A stretch of DNA of 64,000 bases. Source: Acidobacteriota bacterium. GTDB taxonomy: Bacteria; Acidobacteriota; Blastocatellia; Pyrinomonadales; Pyrinomonadaceae. Position 1 is the stretch's first letter, and each line of letters begins with the position of its first letter. The translations under genes and the position numbers were made by a program. A model generated the notes under the pieces. It was not told where the DNA came from. It saw only the letters and a program-made list of their open reading frames with translations, and did not search any database. The stretch is taken from assembly GCA_003697135.1 (NCBI GenBank), contig RFGC01000005.1:52531-116530 (forward strand). The letters run 5' to 3'. Shown in pieces: positions 52,249-61,419 of the stretch.

Positions 52249-53835
52249 TTACTTCAGTTGTGCCGAAGTCGGCGTGTCTATCGGATCGAGATAAACTTTA
52301 GAATCTACAAAATCAAAAGTCAAACGGTAGTGCTTCAGAAAATTAGCGCCTAAGATACCTGCTTGCTGAAATCCTGAAGTTTCATTTATTATGCTCAGGT
52401 CTAGAACAATGGCTTTGATGTTTTCGCGTGTCTGATTTGCGAAAGTTATACGTGGTAATACGTAAGAAGGCACGTTTTCAGTAATCCCGGCCGCGCCTAT
52501 AACACGCATCCTTTCTTCGGAAGCGTATCTGCTTATTTGATCAAGTTTTGCAAGTTCTTGAGAAATAACCGATATACTTGCACCGGTGTCAACTATAAAG
52601 TTCAAAGGAGCGTCAATACCTTCGAGCCAGACTTCTCCACTAAGATAGCCACTTGGAGTTAGGCGTAACCCAAAAAAGTTCGGTCCCTTCTTAATTTCTG
52701 GCTGTTCTTTGAGGTCGCGTCTAAAAAGGGAAAAGGTGAGAGAGCCGTAATCAATCGTTGTCAAGAATTTTGAGATCATGGCTATTCCAATGTAGCCGTC
52801 AACTGGTTCTTGGGTATTGTGGAACTTTCTGATGTAAATAGGAACGTTTTCGATTTCGACTTCACCAATTCTAATCGAGGGCAAGAAGCCATAAACGATT
52901 TCAAATTTTCCATCTCCGCCGATGCCTCTTGCCATACCGCCTTTAGTGATTGGCTTAATGTTAAGTCTTTTTGCAGTTTCTTCGTTGAGGACTGAAATTC
53001 CTGAACCGGTGTCCAAGACGAAATTAAGCGGTTCTTTGTGCTTGCCAATGTAAACTTGAATTACAGGTCGCTCGCGCATTATTTTTATCGGCACAGTGGT
53101 TTTTTCCTTTCCGTCAATTGCATAAAGTTTTCGTTTATCGCCGATATATCGAAGAAATCGCATCAAGCCTTTTATGCGTTCTTTTCTGTCAACGTCGGTT
53201 GGTGGTGCTATATCAAGGAATTTTTGGTAATAGTCAGCCGCTTCTTTGTATCTTTCAGCACGCGCAGAAACCTGAGCTAGTGCAAAGGTGTAATCAGGGT
53301 CATTTGGTTCTAGGAAGTGAGCTTCTTTTAAGTATTCCAAGCTTCTTTCGATTCGATTTTCATAAAAATCAAGCAAACCTAATCCTGCCCAAGCCAAATC
53401 TTCTTTTCGGTTTAGGTTCAAAGCGTTTATAAAACAAGCATTTGCATCTTTGAAATTTCCTGCACTTAGGAGAATCATTCCCAAAACAGCAAAGGCGTAG
53501 GAATTTTTAGGCTCATCTTTCACGATTGGAAAAGCCAAATCATAAGCCTCTAGAAGGCGCATTTGTTTCATTAAAACGTGAGCCAGCTTGAGTTTTGCTT
53601 CGGAATCTTGCGGATTCTTTTCTACAATGTAGCGAAAGATTTGCTCTGCTCTATCGTATTCGCCTTTGCGCTTTAATTTTTCCCCCTGCTTTGTTAATTG
53701 ACGAAGGTCTTGCTTTTGCAGTTCATCAGCAGATGCTGAGACGAACAAAGCCAAAATTAACAATCCTGTCCATGCAAGAGAAAATTGCTCTTTCCGGAAA
53801 GGATTGAAAGGCACATGAAAAATCCCCCAAGACAT
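52249..53835 (-). CDS. Secreted TPR protein with two retropepsin-like domains
   Basis: A 528-residue exported protein. A signal segment (about 17-37, LAWTGLLILALFVSASA) is followed by TPR units from about 45 to 215, then two retropepsin-like aspartic protease domains in tandem. Their active motifs are FVLDTGSGISVL (DTG 275-277) and FIVDTGASISVI (DTG 416-418), each followed by a hydrophobic Gly-Ile-Leu/Ile-Gly turn (YIGIAMISKF; GILGANFLKHY). Two such domains in one chain could act as a pepsin-like pseudo-dimer. GGGGGG lies 7 bases before ATG 53835; an upstream start at 53862 is less likely. Confidence 0.82.
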   Translation of the reverse strand: MSWGIFHVPFNPFRKEQFSLAWTGLLILALFVSASADELQKQDLRQLTKQGEKLKRKGEYDRAEQIFRYIVEKNPQDSEAKLKLAHVLMKQMRLLEAYDLAFPIVKDEPKNSYAFAVLGMILLSAGNFKDANACFINALNLNRKEDLAWAGLGLLDFYENRIERSLEYLKEAHFLEPNDPDYTFALAQVSARAERYKEAADYYQKFLDIAPPTDVDRKERIKGLMRFLRYIGDKRKLYAIDGKEKTTVPIKIMRERPVIQVYIGKHKEPLNFVLDTGSGISVLNEETAKRLNIKPITKGGMARGIGGDGKFEIVYGFLPSIRIGEVEIENVPIYIRKFHNTQEPVDGYIGIAMISKFLTTIDYGSLTFSLFRRDLKEQPEIKKGPNFFGLRLTPSGYLSGEVWLEGIDAPLNFIVDTGASISVISQELAKLDQISRYASEERMRVIGAAGITENVPSYVLPRITFANQTRENIKAIVLDLSIINETSGFQQAGILGANFLKHYRLTFDFVDSKVYLDPIDTPTSAQLK

Positions 53836-53842
53836 TTTCTTT

Positions 53843-53848
53843 CCCCCC
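53843..53848 (-). promoter_or_regulatory. Ribosome binding site for the retropepsin gene
   Basis: Six G on the minus strand, 7 bases before the ATG at 53835, which favours that start over 53862. Confidence 0.45.
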
Positions 53849-53865
53849 TTTCCATAAGACAAAGC

Positions 53866-54537
53866 CTATTTAAGAATTTCGCCCGTTTTAATGGACCAAA
53901 GAACGAAATCCATCTCGTCGAAGTCAATTTTCAAATACTTGCTGAAGTCCTTGAGTTTCTGCTCGATTTCCAAGTATTTTGCCCTGCTTTTTGGCGGAGA
54001 TTCATCGTTTATGATTTTCAACTCTGCCAAACATCGCAAAATGTGCTTGTCAAGAATTGCATAACCCCTAAAGCCGATATTTCTCAAAAAGTGGCTGGCT
54101 TCTTTGTAGCCGAGTCCTTTAATGCCTTTTTCTTTAGCAAGCCAATCACGCCGCTTGAGTGGATCGTTGAAGCTGCTAAGCAGTTGGCGAATTTGCATTC
54201 CATAGTTTTTGAGCAAGAAATCTCTGGTCTCAACGATGTATCTTGCTCTAGCCCTCGGATAACGGTGTTTCCCCAACAATGCTTGCTCAATCTCCGCTTG
54301 GGTTCCGTTCATCAGTAGCGGTCTAACAGCTTCGATTGAACGGAGTCCCATCTTTGCAGAGCATCCGCCAGTAAAGAAGCAGAAAACCATCTCTTCCCAG
54401 AGCCTTTCGTCAGAAGCCGTTCGCCAAATTTCGGCAAACTCTTCGAGTTTGGCTCTGATTTCCGTTCTTCTTTCGGCGTGCGTCCTTTTTATTTTGTCAA
54501 TTGTTACAACCGCTTTTAGAGTTCTTCTTCTTTCCAC
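53866..54537 (-). CDS. ogg: 8-oxoguanine DNA glycosylase/lyase, Ogg2 type
   Basis: Removes 8-oxoguanine and nicks the abasic site. The helix-hairpin-helix GLGYKEASHFLRNIGF and the following AILDKHILRCL are the Ogg2 hallmark. Lys145 and Asp163 are 18 residues apart, as in the characterised archaeal enzyme (129 and 147). The 223-residue length fits; this archaeal-style family also occurs in some bacteria. I take the GTG at 54537 as the start; the TTG one codon earlier is also open. It lies 30 bases upstream of the retropepsin gene on the same strand. Confidence 0.86.
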   Translation of the reverse strand: MERRRTLKAVVTIDKIKRTHAERRTEIRAKLEEFAEIWRTASDERLWEEMVFCFFTGGCSAKMGLRSIEAVRPLLMNGTQAEIEQALLGKHRYPRARARYIVETRDFLLKNYGMQIRQLLSSFNDPLKRRDWLAKEKGIKGLGYKEASHFLRNIGFRGYAILDKHILRCLAELKIINDESPPKSRAKYLEIEQKLKDFSKYLKIDFDEMDFVLWSIKTGEILK

Positions 54538-54678
54538 CAAAGCCTGTTTTTAGTGTAATTCTCAATCAAAGCAAATGTCAACGTTTTTTAGTGATGAGAA
54601 ATCTCCTGATCTGGAGTTTTTCAGTAGAATTTCAAAGCCAGTTTGAAACTCATGCTATTATGAAAGTTATCAGGTTTT

Positions 54679-55632
54679 ATGCAAAACTTTAATCGCAATC
54701 TCGATGTGATTTTGCCTACTACTTTCATTGAATCAGGGAAGCTAAAAGATTACTTAGGGCTTGATGTAACGGTCATTTCCGAAACTTTCCAGCATACAGG
54801 GAGTTTCAAGTTTCGTGCGGCATACAATTTGGCATCGAAAGTCCCGAATGAACAGATTTTGACTGCGTCTTCTGGAAATTTCGGGCAGGCTTTAGCTAAA
54901 GCATGTAAAATGCTGAACAAAAAATGCTTTGTCGTGATGCCACAAACTTCGGCTAAAGTAAAAATCGAAGCTGTGCAATACTACGGTGCTTTCGTGGAGT
55001 TGATTGATACCAAGAGAATTTCAAGAAACGAGCGAGTGGAGCAATTAGCAAAAGAGATGCCTGATGCTTACGTCGCATCGGCGTATGACGATCCGTTCGT
55101 TATTGAAGGAAACTCAACGCTTGGAAAAGAAATCGCTCAAAAAGATTTCGATGTCGTAATCGTGCCCGTTGGCGGTGGTGGTTTGATTTCTGGTGTCGTA
55201 AAGGGATTGCGATCTAAGGGAAACACAATGAAGGTTATTGGAGCAGAACCTCTTCTAGCAAACGATGCTGCGCGCAGCATTAGAGCTGGAAGGCTTATAG
55301 CAAACGAATCTGAACGGCTAACAATAGCAGATGGCGCAAGGACTTTGAGCCTTGGGAAACTGAATTGGGAAATCATTAAAAGCGAGGTTGAAGAGATAAT
55401 CGAAGTTAGCGAAGAAGCAATTGCGCAAGCAGTTTGGGTTTATTTTCATCTTGCAAATCTCAAAGTAGAGCCTACTGGGGCATTATCGCTTGGGGCATTA
55501 CTCGAAAACCGAGAGAAATTTGCAGAAAAGAAAATTGGTGTTGTTGTAAGCGGTGGGAATGTTGATGCAACAACTTATGCACAAATAATCTCAAGGTTCT
55601 CTTTAGAAACGGCGAAAAAGTTTTCCTACTAA
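54679..55632 (+). CDS. PLP-dependent serine/threonine dehydratase-like enzyme
   Basis: A 317-residue fold-type II PLP enzyme. The Schiff-base lysine is Lys44 in FQHTGSFKFRAA, the substrate loop is SSGNFGQ (about 65-71), and the phosphate-binding glycine loop is VGGGGLISGV (about 161-170). There is no C-terminal ACT domain, so this is the catabolic threonine/serine dehydratase or serine racemase type; the sequence alone does not decide. It precedes folP by 59 bases on the same strand. Confidence 0.87.
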   Translation: MQNFNRNLDVILPTTFIESGKLKDYLGLDVTVISETFQHTGSFKFRAAYNLASKVPNEQILTASSGNFGQALAKACKMLNKKCFVVMPQTSAKVKIEAVQYYGAFVELIDTKRISRNERVEQLAKEMPDAYVASAYDDPFVIEGNSTLGKEIAQKDFDVVIVPVGGGGLISGVVKGLRSKGNTMKVIGAEPLLANDAARSIRAGRLIANESERLTIADGARTLSLGKLNWEIIKSEVEEIIEVSEEAIAQAVWVYFHLANLKVEPTGALSLGALLENREKFAEKKIGVVVSGGNVDATTYAQIISRFSLETAKKFSY

Positions 55633-55691
55633 ATTCTAGAGTTTTTCTCCAAATTCTAGGGAAAACAGCTTGAATTATTCTCATTAAACCT

Positions 55692-56537
55692 ATGCTTTGG
55701 AAGACTTCGAGAAGAACGATAAACCTTGAGCAAGCCGTTGTGATGGGCATTCTGAATGTCACGCCTGATAGTTTTTCCGACGGTGGGAAATTTTTGGCTT
55801 TAGATGACGCAATAAGGCAAGCCGAGAAGATGATAGAAGAAGGTGCAGTAATTCTGGACATAGGCGGTGAATCAACTCGACCGGGTTCTCAAAGAGTTTC
55901 TGCCGACGAAGAGATGAAAAGAGTCTTGCCGGTTGTGGAAGAAGTAGCAAGGAGATTTGACGTAGCTATTTCTATTGACACAACCAAAAGCGAGGTCGCT
56001 AAAAGAGCTGTTCAAGCTGGGGCTGAAATAATAAACGATATTTCTGGCTTGAGATTTGACGAAAAAATCGCTGAAATAGCGGCTGAAAACAAAACGGGAT
56101 TGGTTTTGATGCACCTTAGAGGAAGTTTTGAAACAATGCATAGTCAACCACCAGTTGAGGATATTTTGAAGGAGGTTTCGCGTGGATTTCGGGAAAGTTT
56201 ATCGAAAGCTGAAAGAGCTGGGATTGAAAAGGAGCAAATAGCTCTGGACATCGGTTTAGGATTCAGCAAGCAATATGAACAAAACTTGGAGCTTTTAGCT
56301 AAGCTCGATTATCTCATTCGCGAATTTGCTGATTTTCCCATGCTTGTAGGACCTTCGAGAAAATCGTTTATAGGCAAAGTTTTGAACAAAGACGTTTCAG
56401 AAAGACTTTACGGGACTTTAGCAACAGTCGCTATAGCTGTTTGGCAAGGTGCTAAGATTTTGAGAGTTCACGACGTTCAAGCGGCTGTCGAAACAATCAA
56501 GATAGTAGAGGCGTTAAGAGAGCGACTCGAAGATTAA
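55692..56537 (+). CDS. folP: Dihydropteroate synthase
   Basis: Condenses p-aminobenzoate with the pterin pyrophosphate in folate synthesis. The 281 residues carry MGILNVTPDSFSDGG (about 17-31), LDIGGESTRPGS (about 55-66), the Asp/Asn sites in AGAEIINDISG and the C-terminal LVGPSRKSFIGK (about 217-228). Length is normal. No other folate gene is nearby. A small secreted protein gene follows 45 bases later. Confidence 0.96.
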   Translation: MLWKTSRRTINLEQAVVMGILNVTPDSFSDGGKFLALDDAIRQAEKMIEEGAVILDIGGESTRPGSQRVSADEEMKRVLPVVEEVARRFDVAISIDTTKSEVAKRAVQAGAEIINDISGLRFDEKIAEIAAENKTGLVLMHLRGSFETMHSQPPVEDILKEVSRGFRESLSKAERAGIEKEQIALDIGLGFSKQYEQNLELLAKLDYLIREFADFPMLVGPSRKSFIGKVLNKDVSERLYGTLATVAIAVWQGAKILRVHDVQAAVETIKIVEALRERLED

Positions 56538-56582
56538 CTAGCGATTTCAAATCTTGAGAAGATTTTTTTGGAGACAGTAACG

Positions 56583-57023
56583 ATGAGAACAGCGGTGAAA
56601 ATCTCAGCTATCGTTCTGGCTTTTATTTTAGCAAGCGCAATCACGCTTGCGCAAAATAATCAGTGTAAGGGACAGAAGCAAGCTAAAGTGCCTGCTATCA
56701 AAGGCTTGACTTATCATAAAGCAAGAAAAAAGTTGCTAGCGGCTGGTTGGCGACCTTTGCCGAAAAAGTCTGTTAGCCGAACCAAAAACCCTGAAGAGAT
56801 TGACGATCCAGATATTCTAGCAGGAAACGGTCCGATTTTTTGGCAACGGGGATACGTAGAGCTTGAATCTTGCTCTGGAACTGGATTAGCTTACTGTTCT
56901 TTTCTCTTCAAAGATGCTTATGGAAATCGGCTGCAGGTCGTTACTTCAGGTGAAGAGTTACCTGAACAGAGAATCTACGCCAAGGTGAACAGTCTTAAGC
57001 TGTTTTGTAGAGGACAGAATTAG
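56583..57023 (+). CDS. Small secreted protein with a PASTA-like segment
   Basis: A 146-residue exported protein with a clear signal peptide (about 1-22, ending ITLAQ). Residues about 35-55 (VPAIKGLTYHKARKKLLAAG) resemble the start of a PASTA domain. Four cysteines follow the signal, suggesting disulfides outside the cytoplasm. An upstream TTG in frame at 56568 is less likely because GGAG lies 9 bases before the ATG at 56583. Function unknown. A hairpin follows the gene. Confidence 0.65.
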   Translation: MRTAVKISAIVLAFILASAITLAQNNQCKGQKQAKVPAIKGLTYHKARKKLLAAGWRPLPKKSVSRTKNPEEIDDPDILAGNGPIFWQRGYVELESCSGTGLAYCSFLFKDAYGNRLQVVTSGEELPEQRIYAKVNSLKLFCRGQN

Positions 57024-57036
57024 TTTTTTGAATGCT

Positions 57037-57074
57037 TTGAGCCTCTGGCAATTTCCGAATGTTAAGAGGCTCAA
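57037..57074. terminator. Hairpin after the small secreted protein gene
   Basis: TTGAGCCTCT at 57037-57046 pairs perfectly with 57065-57074 across an 18-base loop. The TTTTTT at about 57086-57091 lies some distance downstream. Confidence 0.5.
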
Positions 57075-57102
57075 GTTGATTCGAGTTTTTTGAAAATAGA
57101 AG

Positions 57103-57137
57103 CAGGCATTGCCGATGAGTTAAACCGGCAATGCCTG
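57103..57137. terminator. Perfect 12-bp inverted repeat between convergent genes
   Basis: CAGGCATTGCCG at 57103-57114 and its complement at 57126-57137 enclose an 11-base loop. It begins 5 bases past the acyl-CoA dehydrogenase stop on the minus strand and probably ends that transcript. Confidence 0.65.
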
Positions 57138-57141
57138 ATAC

Positions 57142-58920
57142 TTAAAAAATGTAAGTATTTGCGGCGATCAAAGCATTAGCAATTCTCTGTCTAGCGGCGA
57201 TTGTGTTTACAGGCGAATTATTCTTCGTAAACCTCTTCAAAGCCAAGAGAAGTATTTTCATTTCGTCGCCTTCTTCAAACATTGCTGCGATTGTATTTCT
57301 GGCTAGCATTTCTATTTTCTGCATGGCATCGTTGCAGAAAACTTGCGCCATGTCAATTTGCCTTGAAGCATCTTTGCCGCTTTCAGCAGTCTTTTTAGCT
57401 CTCAAGACGGCTGTTTCCATTGCGTAAGCATTTATGATTATGTCGGCACAATTGAGCAAAATCTCCTGCTGATTTTGTAACTCATTCATGTATTTTTGTG
57501 CCGCTGTTCCCAGTATCATCAAAGCGACCTTTTTAGCGTTTTCAGCTAGTCTCGTTTCACGTGCAAGTAAGCCTTCATCTTCATCAAAGGAAATCGGCGG
57601 ATTCATGATTTCCTCTTGCAAGGCTTTAGCGGCAGGAATCAAGGCTAATTGTCCTTTGAGTGCACGCTTCATGAGCATCCCGGGAATTAGCATTCGATTG
57701 ATTTCGTTAGTTCCTTCATAGATTCTGGTTATTCTTGCGTCCCGATAGGCTTTTTCAGCAGGATAATCAGCTGAATATCCGTAGCCGCCATAGATTTGCA
57801 CCATTTCATCAACAACATAATCCAAAGCTTCCGAGCCGAAGACTTTGTTGATTGAGCTTTCGACAGCATATTCTTCTATCGAGCGCATTTTCTTTTCGCT
57901 ATCAGCGCCACTTCCTATCAAAGCATCAATCATGCCGACGGTGCGATAGGTGATGCTTTCTGAAACCCATGTGCGTATTGCCATTTCAGCTAGCTTGTGT
58001 TTTATTGCGCCGAAGGAAGATATTGGCTTTCCGAATTGATGCCTTTCGTTTGCGTAGCGGACCGAGTAGTGAATTGCAAGTTTTGCGGCACCTGTTGCAG
58101 AAGCACCTAGCTTGAAGCGTCCGACATTTAGAACATTGAAAGCAATTTTTGCACCATCGCCTACATTGCCAAGTAAGTTGCCGACAGGCACGCGAGCATC
58201 GGATAAAATTAGTGGCGTTGTTGAGCTGGATTTGATGCCCATTTTGTGTTCTTCTGCTCCGGGACGGCAGTTTTCGCTTCTTTCAACCAAAAATGCTGAA
58301 AACTTTTCTCGTTCGCCATCAACTTTGGCAAAAACGATGTAGATGTCGGCAAAACTACCGTTAGAAATCCACATTTTTTCGCCGTTTAGAATGTATTCTT
58401 TTCCGTCTTCGGAAAGTCTTGCATGGCATTTTGCACCTAAGGCATCAGAACCGCTACCGGCTTCAGATAGACAATAAGCAGAGACAACTTCACCAGAGAC
58501 TATTTTGGGAAGCCATTTCTGCTTCAATTCCTCCGAGCCGAAATATAAAATCGGCAAAAGCCCTATAGAGGTTTGTGCGCCGAAGGTTGTGCTAAATCCG
58601 CCTGCACGTCCTATGTTTTCAGCGATTATAACCCCCGTAGTTTGGTCTAAACCCAATCCACCGTATTCTTCAGGAACCGTTGCTCCTAAAAGCCCAAGCT
58701 CGCCAGCCTTTTTTAACAAGTCTCTTGCGACTTGCCAATTGTGCTTTTCCATTTCTGGAATCTGCGGGATTACTTCGTTGTCAACGAAACTTCGAGTCGT
58801 TTCGCCTATCATCCTTTGCTCTTCGGAAAAATCTTCCGGAGTGAAAATCTCCGAAGCATTCCTAGACTCAATCAAAAATGCCCCACCTTTGATAAAATCC
58901 TTCTCAGCTTTAGCTTCCAT
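57142..58920 (-). CDS. Acyl-CoA dehydrogenase, long form
   Basis: FAD enzyme that oxidises fatty acyl-CoA in beta-oxidation. The 592 residues hold the N-terminal, middle (CLSEAGSGSDALGAKCHA) and C-terminal helical domains, plus an extra C-terminal helical region of about 170 residues as in VLCAD/ACAD9-like enzymes. The catalytic-base segment is RITRIYEGTNEINR, and VQIYGGYGYSADYP precedes it. AAGGAG at 58929-58934 sets the ATG at 58920 rather than the frame start at 58977. A FadR-like palindrome overlaps its promoter, so repression lifted by acyl-CoA is likely. Confidence 0.94.
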   Translation of the reverse strand: MEAKAEKDFIKGGAFLIESRNASEIFTPEDFSEEQRMIGETTRSFVDNEVIPQIPEMEKHNWQVARDLLKKAGELGLLGATVPEEYGGLGLDQTTGVIIAENIGRAGGFSTTFGAQTSIGLLPILYFGSEELKQKWLPKIVSGEVVSAYCLSEAGSGSDALGAKCHARLSEDGKEYILNGEKMWISNGSFADIYIVFAKVDGEREKFSAFLVERSENCRPGAEEHKMGIKSSSTTPLILSDARVPVGNLLGNVGDGAKIAFNVLNVGRFKLGASATGAAKLAIHYSVRYANERHQFGKPISSFGAIKHKLAEMAIRTWVSESITYRTVGMIDALIGSGADSEKKMRSIEEYAVESSINKVFGSEALDYVVDEMVQIYGGYGYSADYPAEKAYRDARITRIYEGTNEINRMLIPGMLMKRALKGQLALIPAAKALQEEIMNPPISFDEDEGLLARETRLAENAKKVALMILGTAAQKYMNELQNQQEILLNCADIIINAYAMETAVLRAKKTAESGKDASRQIDMAQVFCNDAMQKIEMLARNTIAAMFEEGDEMKILLLALKRFTKNNSPVNTIAARQRIANALIAANTYIF

Positions 58921-58928
58921 TTCTTTTT

Positions 58929-58934
58929 CTCCTT
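58929..58934 (-). promoter_or_regulatory. Ribosome binding site deciding the acyl-CoA dehydrogenase start
   Basis: AAGGAG on the minus strand, 8 bases before the ATG at 58920. Confidence 0.65.
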
Positions 58935-58954
58935 TCAAGTTTTCTTTTTCGTAA

Positions 58955-58984
58955 ATTATAGCTGAATGAATGCTCATTCAGCAA
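58955..58984 (-). promoter_or_regulatory. Promoter of the acyl-CoA dehydrogenase gene
   Basis: On the minus strand TATAAT at 58955-58960, with a weak -35 TTGCTG at 58979-58984 after an 18-base spacer. The spacer is almost entirely filled by the palindromic operator. Confidence 0.5.
58961..58982. promoter_or_regulatory. FadR-like palindromic operator
   Basis: GCTGAATGA (58961-58969) and TCATTCAGC (58974-58982) are perfect 9-base inverted arms around ATGC. The inner TGAATGA-N4-TCATTCA matches the box bound by the TetR-family fatty-acid regulator FadR of Bacillus. It sits between the -35 and -10 of the acyl-CoA dehydrogenase promoter. Confidence 0.7.
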
Positions 58985-59123
58985 ATTCAGCATATATCAT
59001 AAACAAGATTTCTTGTGGATGCGTGATGCAAATTCTAGTGTGTTTAGCAATTGTTAGCAAATCCGTAAGAAAGGTAGATCAGCAGTTATAACTTGCTGAA
59101 GTTGAGAGTGGTGCTGAAACAGG

Positions 59124-60301
59124 TTAAATCTTCTGCTGGGATTTGTTTTTGCTTATGATCTCTTCATAAAAATTTTCCCATTCTTTGATATTTCTTTTTA
59201 TGTTAAAAGTCCTTTCGGCTTTTGCTTTAGCATTAGAGCCGAGTCTGTGTCTTAGTTCGGGGAATTCGTATATTTCTATCATTGCTTTGACGAGTTCTTC
59301 TAAGGAATCTGGATTTACAACTAAGCCTGTTTTTTCGTGTTCTATTATCTCTTCTAATGCTTCTATTTTGCTCACAATACACGGTAAACCTTTAAACATC
59401 GCCTCAGCTAAACTAAGGGTAAACCCTCTGTTAATGAAGGAAAAACAAATGCATTTGCCGCTTGAAGGAAATCGGGTATATCACTACGTCTTCCTGCAAA
59501 GCGGACTTTGTCTTCTATACCCAACCGTTTTGTCTGGGTTTTCAAATCTTTCTCCAGATCACCCGCACCGACTATTATCATAAAAACATTTGCTTTGTTG
59601 TGTAAGACTTCTGCAAATGCTCGGATTAAAAACGTTTGGTTCTTTCGTTTGTCAAGGCGTCCAACATTCAAATACAGGAATCCATCGAGGGGGACTTCAA
59701 ATTCTTTTCTTATTCGTTCAAAAGCACTTTGAGAAGAAATCAAAGATTCTGGTGTTATTGAATTGTATATGACTTTTGTTCTCGATAAGTCTATTCCAAG
59801 ATGTCTTTGAAAAGACTTTTTTACGGTATGGGAACAAGCAGCGAAATAAGGTCTCGTCAGTTTCATCGTTAATTTGTCCAGTTGTTTGAGAACTTTAACT
59901 TTGAGGGGAGACCAGCCACCAGCAAGGATAGTTTCTTGATCGTAGGCAGTTGATTGTAGTGAAGTAACAAGGGGAATGTTAAGATTTCGGTAGATTTTTG
60001 ACAAACGGGTTGTTATATCTGCATCAAATAACCAGCTATTTATAAGGTCGGGTTTATAGTCATTAATTACGTCCAGAAACTTTCTTGCAGCGGCAAACCA
60101 AGGTCGCTTTTGTGTTATACCCAATTCTTTAACCGTATGTCCCTTTTCTTCTATTTCGGGAGCGAAGAAACTCGAATTTGTAAATGTGCAGACCAAATGA
60201 GTAAAAAGTTCATTAGAAGTATTACTGACGACGTTTACAAGTTGACGTTCGGCACCGCCACTTGAAAGAGTTGGTATTAGGTGTAGGATTTTTCTCTTCA
60301 T
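59124..60301 (-). pseudogene. Family-4 glycosyltransferase broken by a one-base frameshift
   Basis: The first 297 codons (from ATG 60301) contain the GT-4 start (LIPTLSSGGAERQLVNVV), the donor-binding LNVGRLDKRKNQ and the start of the EX7E motif, FPSLTEGLPLV, and then hit TAG at 59408-59410. The next frame continues it exactly: LAEAMFKGLPCIVSKIEALEEI to the end at 59124. Adding one T in the GTTTAGCT run (59408-59413) restores a 392-residue protein. So one T is missing, either in nature or in the assembly. The gene lies 5 bases after a second glycosyltransferase gene in a polysaccharide cluster. Confidence 0.88.
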
Positions 60302-60306
60302 GGTGT

Positions 60307-61419
60307 TTACTTGCGATCAATAGTCAGCTTACCTTCAAAAAGGTAGTTTATCATTTCTGATACCTTTTCTTGGAAAATCTCTATGACCTTGCTTTCGTTA
60401 TGGTTTTCTCTTACGATTTCTCTTGATCGCTCACTCAGTTTTCTTTTTTCTTCAGTTGTGAGAGAGAAATACCAAATGATTCTTTCGGCTATGGCTTTCG
60501 GGTCGAGAGGAGCTATCAATCTTTCATCCACCTCTTTAACTGTTTTTCTTGTTCCCGTCCATTCAGAAATTAGCGCAGGCAAGCCTGCTACCATTGCTTC
60601 TACCACAGTGTTAGGAGAGGCATCGCCTCTTGCGCAATGTATGTAGAGAGCGCTTTCCTGAAAGATTTCCTTCAGTGAGGTAACTTTGCCCAGCCATCGA
60701 ACGTCTTGGCTAGCGATACCGTTTTGAGTGAATTGTCGTTTAACTTCATCAGACCAATCACCAACTATTGTCCATGAAAGATTCGGTAAATGTTTCTTTG
60801 CTATTTTGAAAGCCTCGAACATTAGATCAAGACCTTTGTAATGAATTCTAAAACCTGAAGGGCCATTTCCAACAAAAACCATTCTGAAACTTTCCAGCTT
60901 GGGCTGAACATTTCGTAGTTCTGCAAATCTTTCTTGTCTGACACAGTTAGGGACTACGAATATCTCATGGTGTCTTTCTGAAGGCACCACTTTGCGGACC
61001 AATTCTCCAGTCATCTCACCAGAACAAAGATAAGCATCCCAGTTAAGAAACCAATTCAGCAATCTCTTGGTTTTTCTTTCTCCGTAGTATCCAGTTGCTA
61101 AGAAGTATGCAAACTCACCAGCGAGATATGGCACTATCTTTTGATCAGGGCGTAAAAGTCTTAATTTCTTCATCACAACCGGCAAATGCTGGGGATTGTC
61201 GCCGATGATTAAATCCCATTTGTTTTTTTCGGGAAAAAAGATAGAGGATAAGAGCAAGCTGGGAATTTTTCTTATTATCGGTGGATTTGGTAGGTGTAGC
61301 CAAGGCAATTTGTGATCTGCTGGTATGAACTCTGAGCCTATAGACGGAAATAACTTCAACCGATTCGGATGAATGCCGTGTCCGTGAACATAAACTATTT
61401 TTGCTACTTTAGGTTTCAT
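60307..61419 (-). CDS. Glycosyltransferase family 4 protein
   Basis: A 370-residue cytoplasmic glycosyltransferase of the GT-B fold. The C-terminal half shows MVFVGNGPSGFRIHYKGLDLM, WTIVGDWSD and the donor site HCARGDASPNTVVEAMVAGLPAL, with the two glutamates of the EX7E-type motif partly altered (Asp-Ala-Ser in place of the first). The N-terminal half begins KIVYVHGHGIHPNRLKLF. It overlaps the methyltransferase stop by 4 bases (ATGA) and is followed by the frameshifted glycosyltransferase, so the three are one operon. Confidence 0.87.
   Translation of the reverse strand: MKPKVAKIVYVHGHGIHPNRLKLFPSIGSEFIPADHKLPWLHLPNPPIIRKIPSLLLSSIFFPEKNKWDLIIGDNPQHLPVVMKKLRLLRPDQKIVPYLAGEFAYFLATGYYGERKTKRLLNWFLNWDAYLCSGEMTGELVRKVVPSERHHEIFVVPNCVRQERFAELRNVQPKLESFRMVFVGNGPSGFRIHYKGLDLMFEAFKIAKKHLPNLSWTIVGDWSDEVKRQFTQNGIASQDVRWLGKVTSLKEIFQESALYIHCARGDASPNTVVEAMVAGLPALISEWTGTRKTVKEVDERLIAPLDPKAIAERIIWYFSLTTEEKRKLSERSREIVRENHNESKVIEIFQEKVSEMINYLFEGKLTIDRK

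Noticed and set aside
54552..54661. Promoters between ogg and the dehydratase gene
   Set aside because: A TTGACA/TACACT pair (minus) and a TGCTATTAT (plus) exist, but both would give leaders of about 10 bases or less, too short for the called starts.
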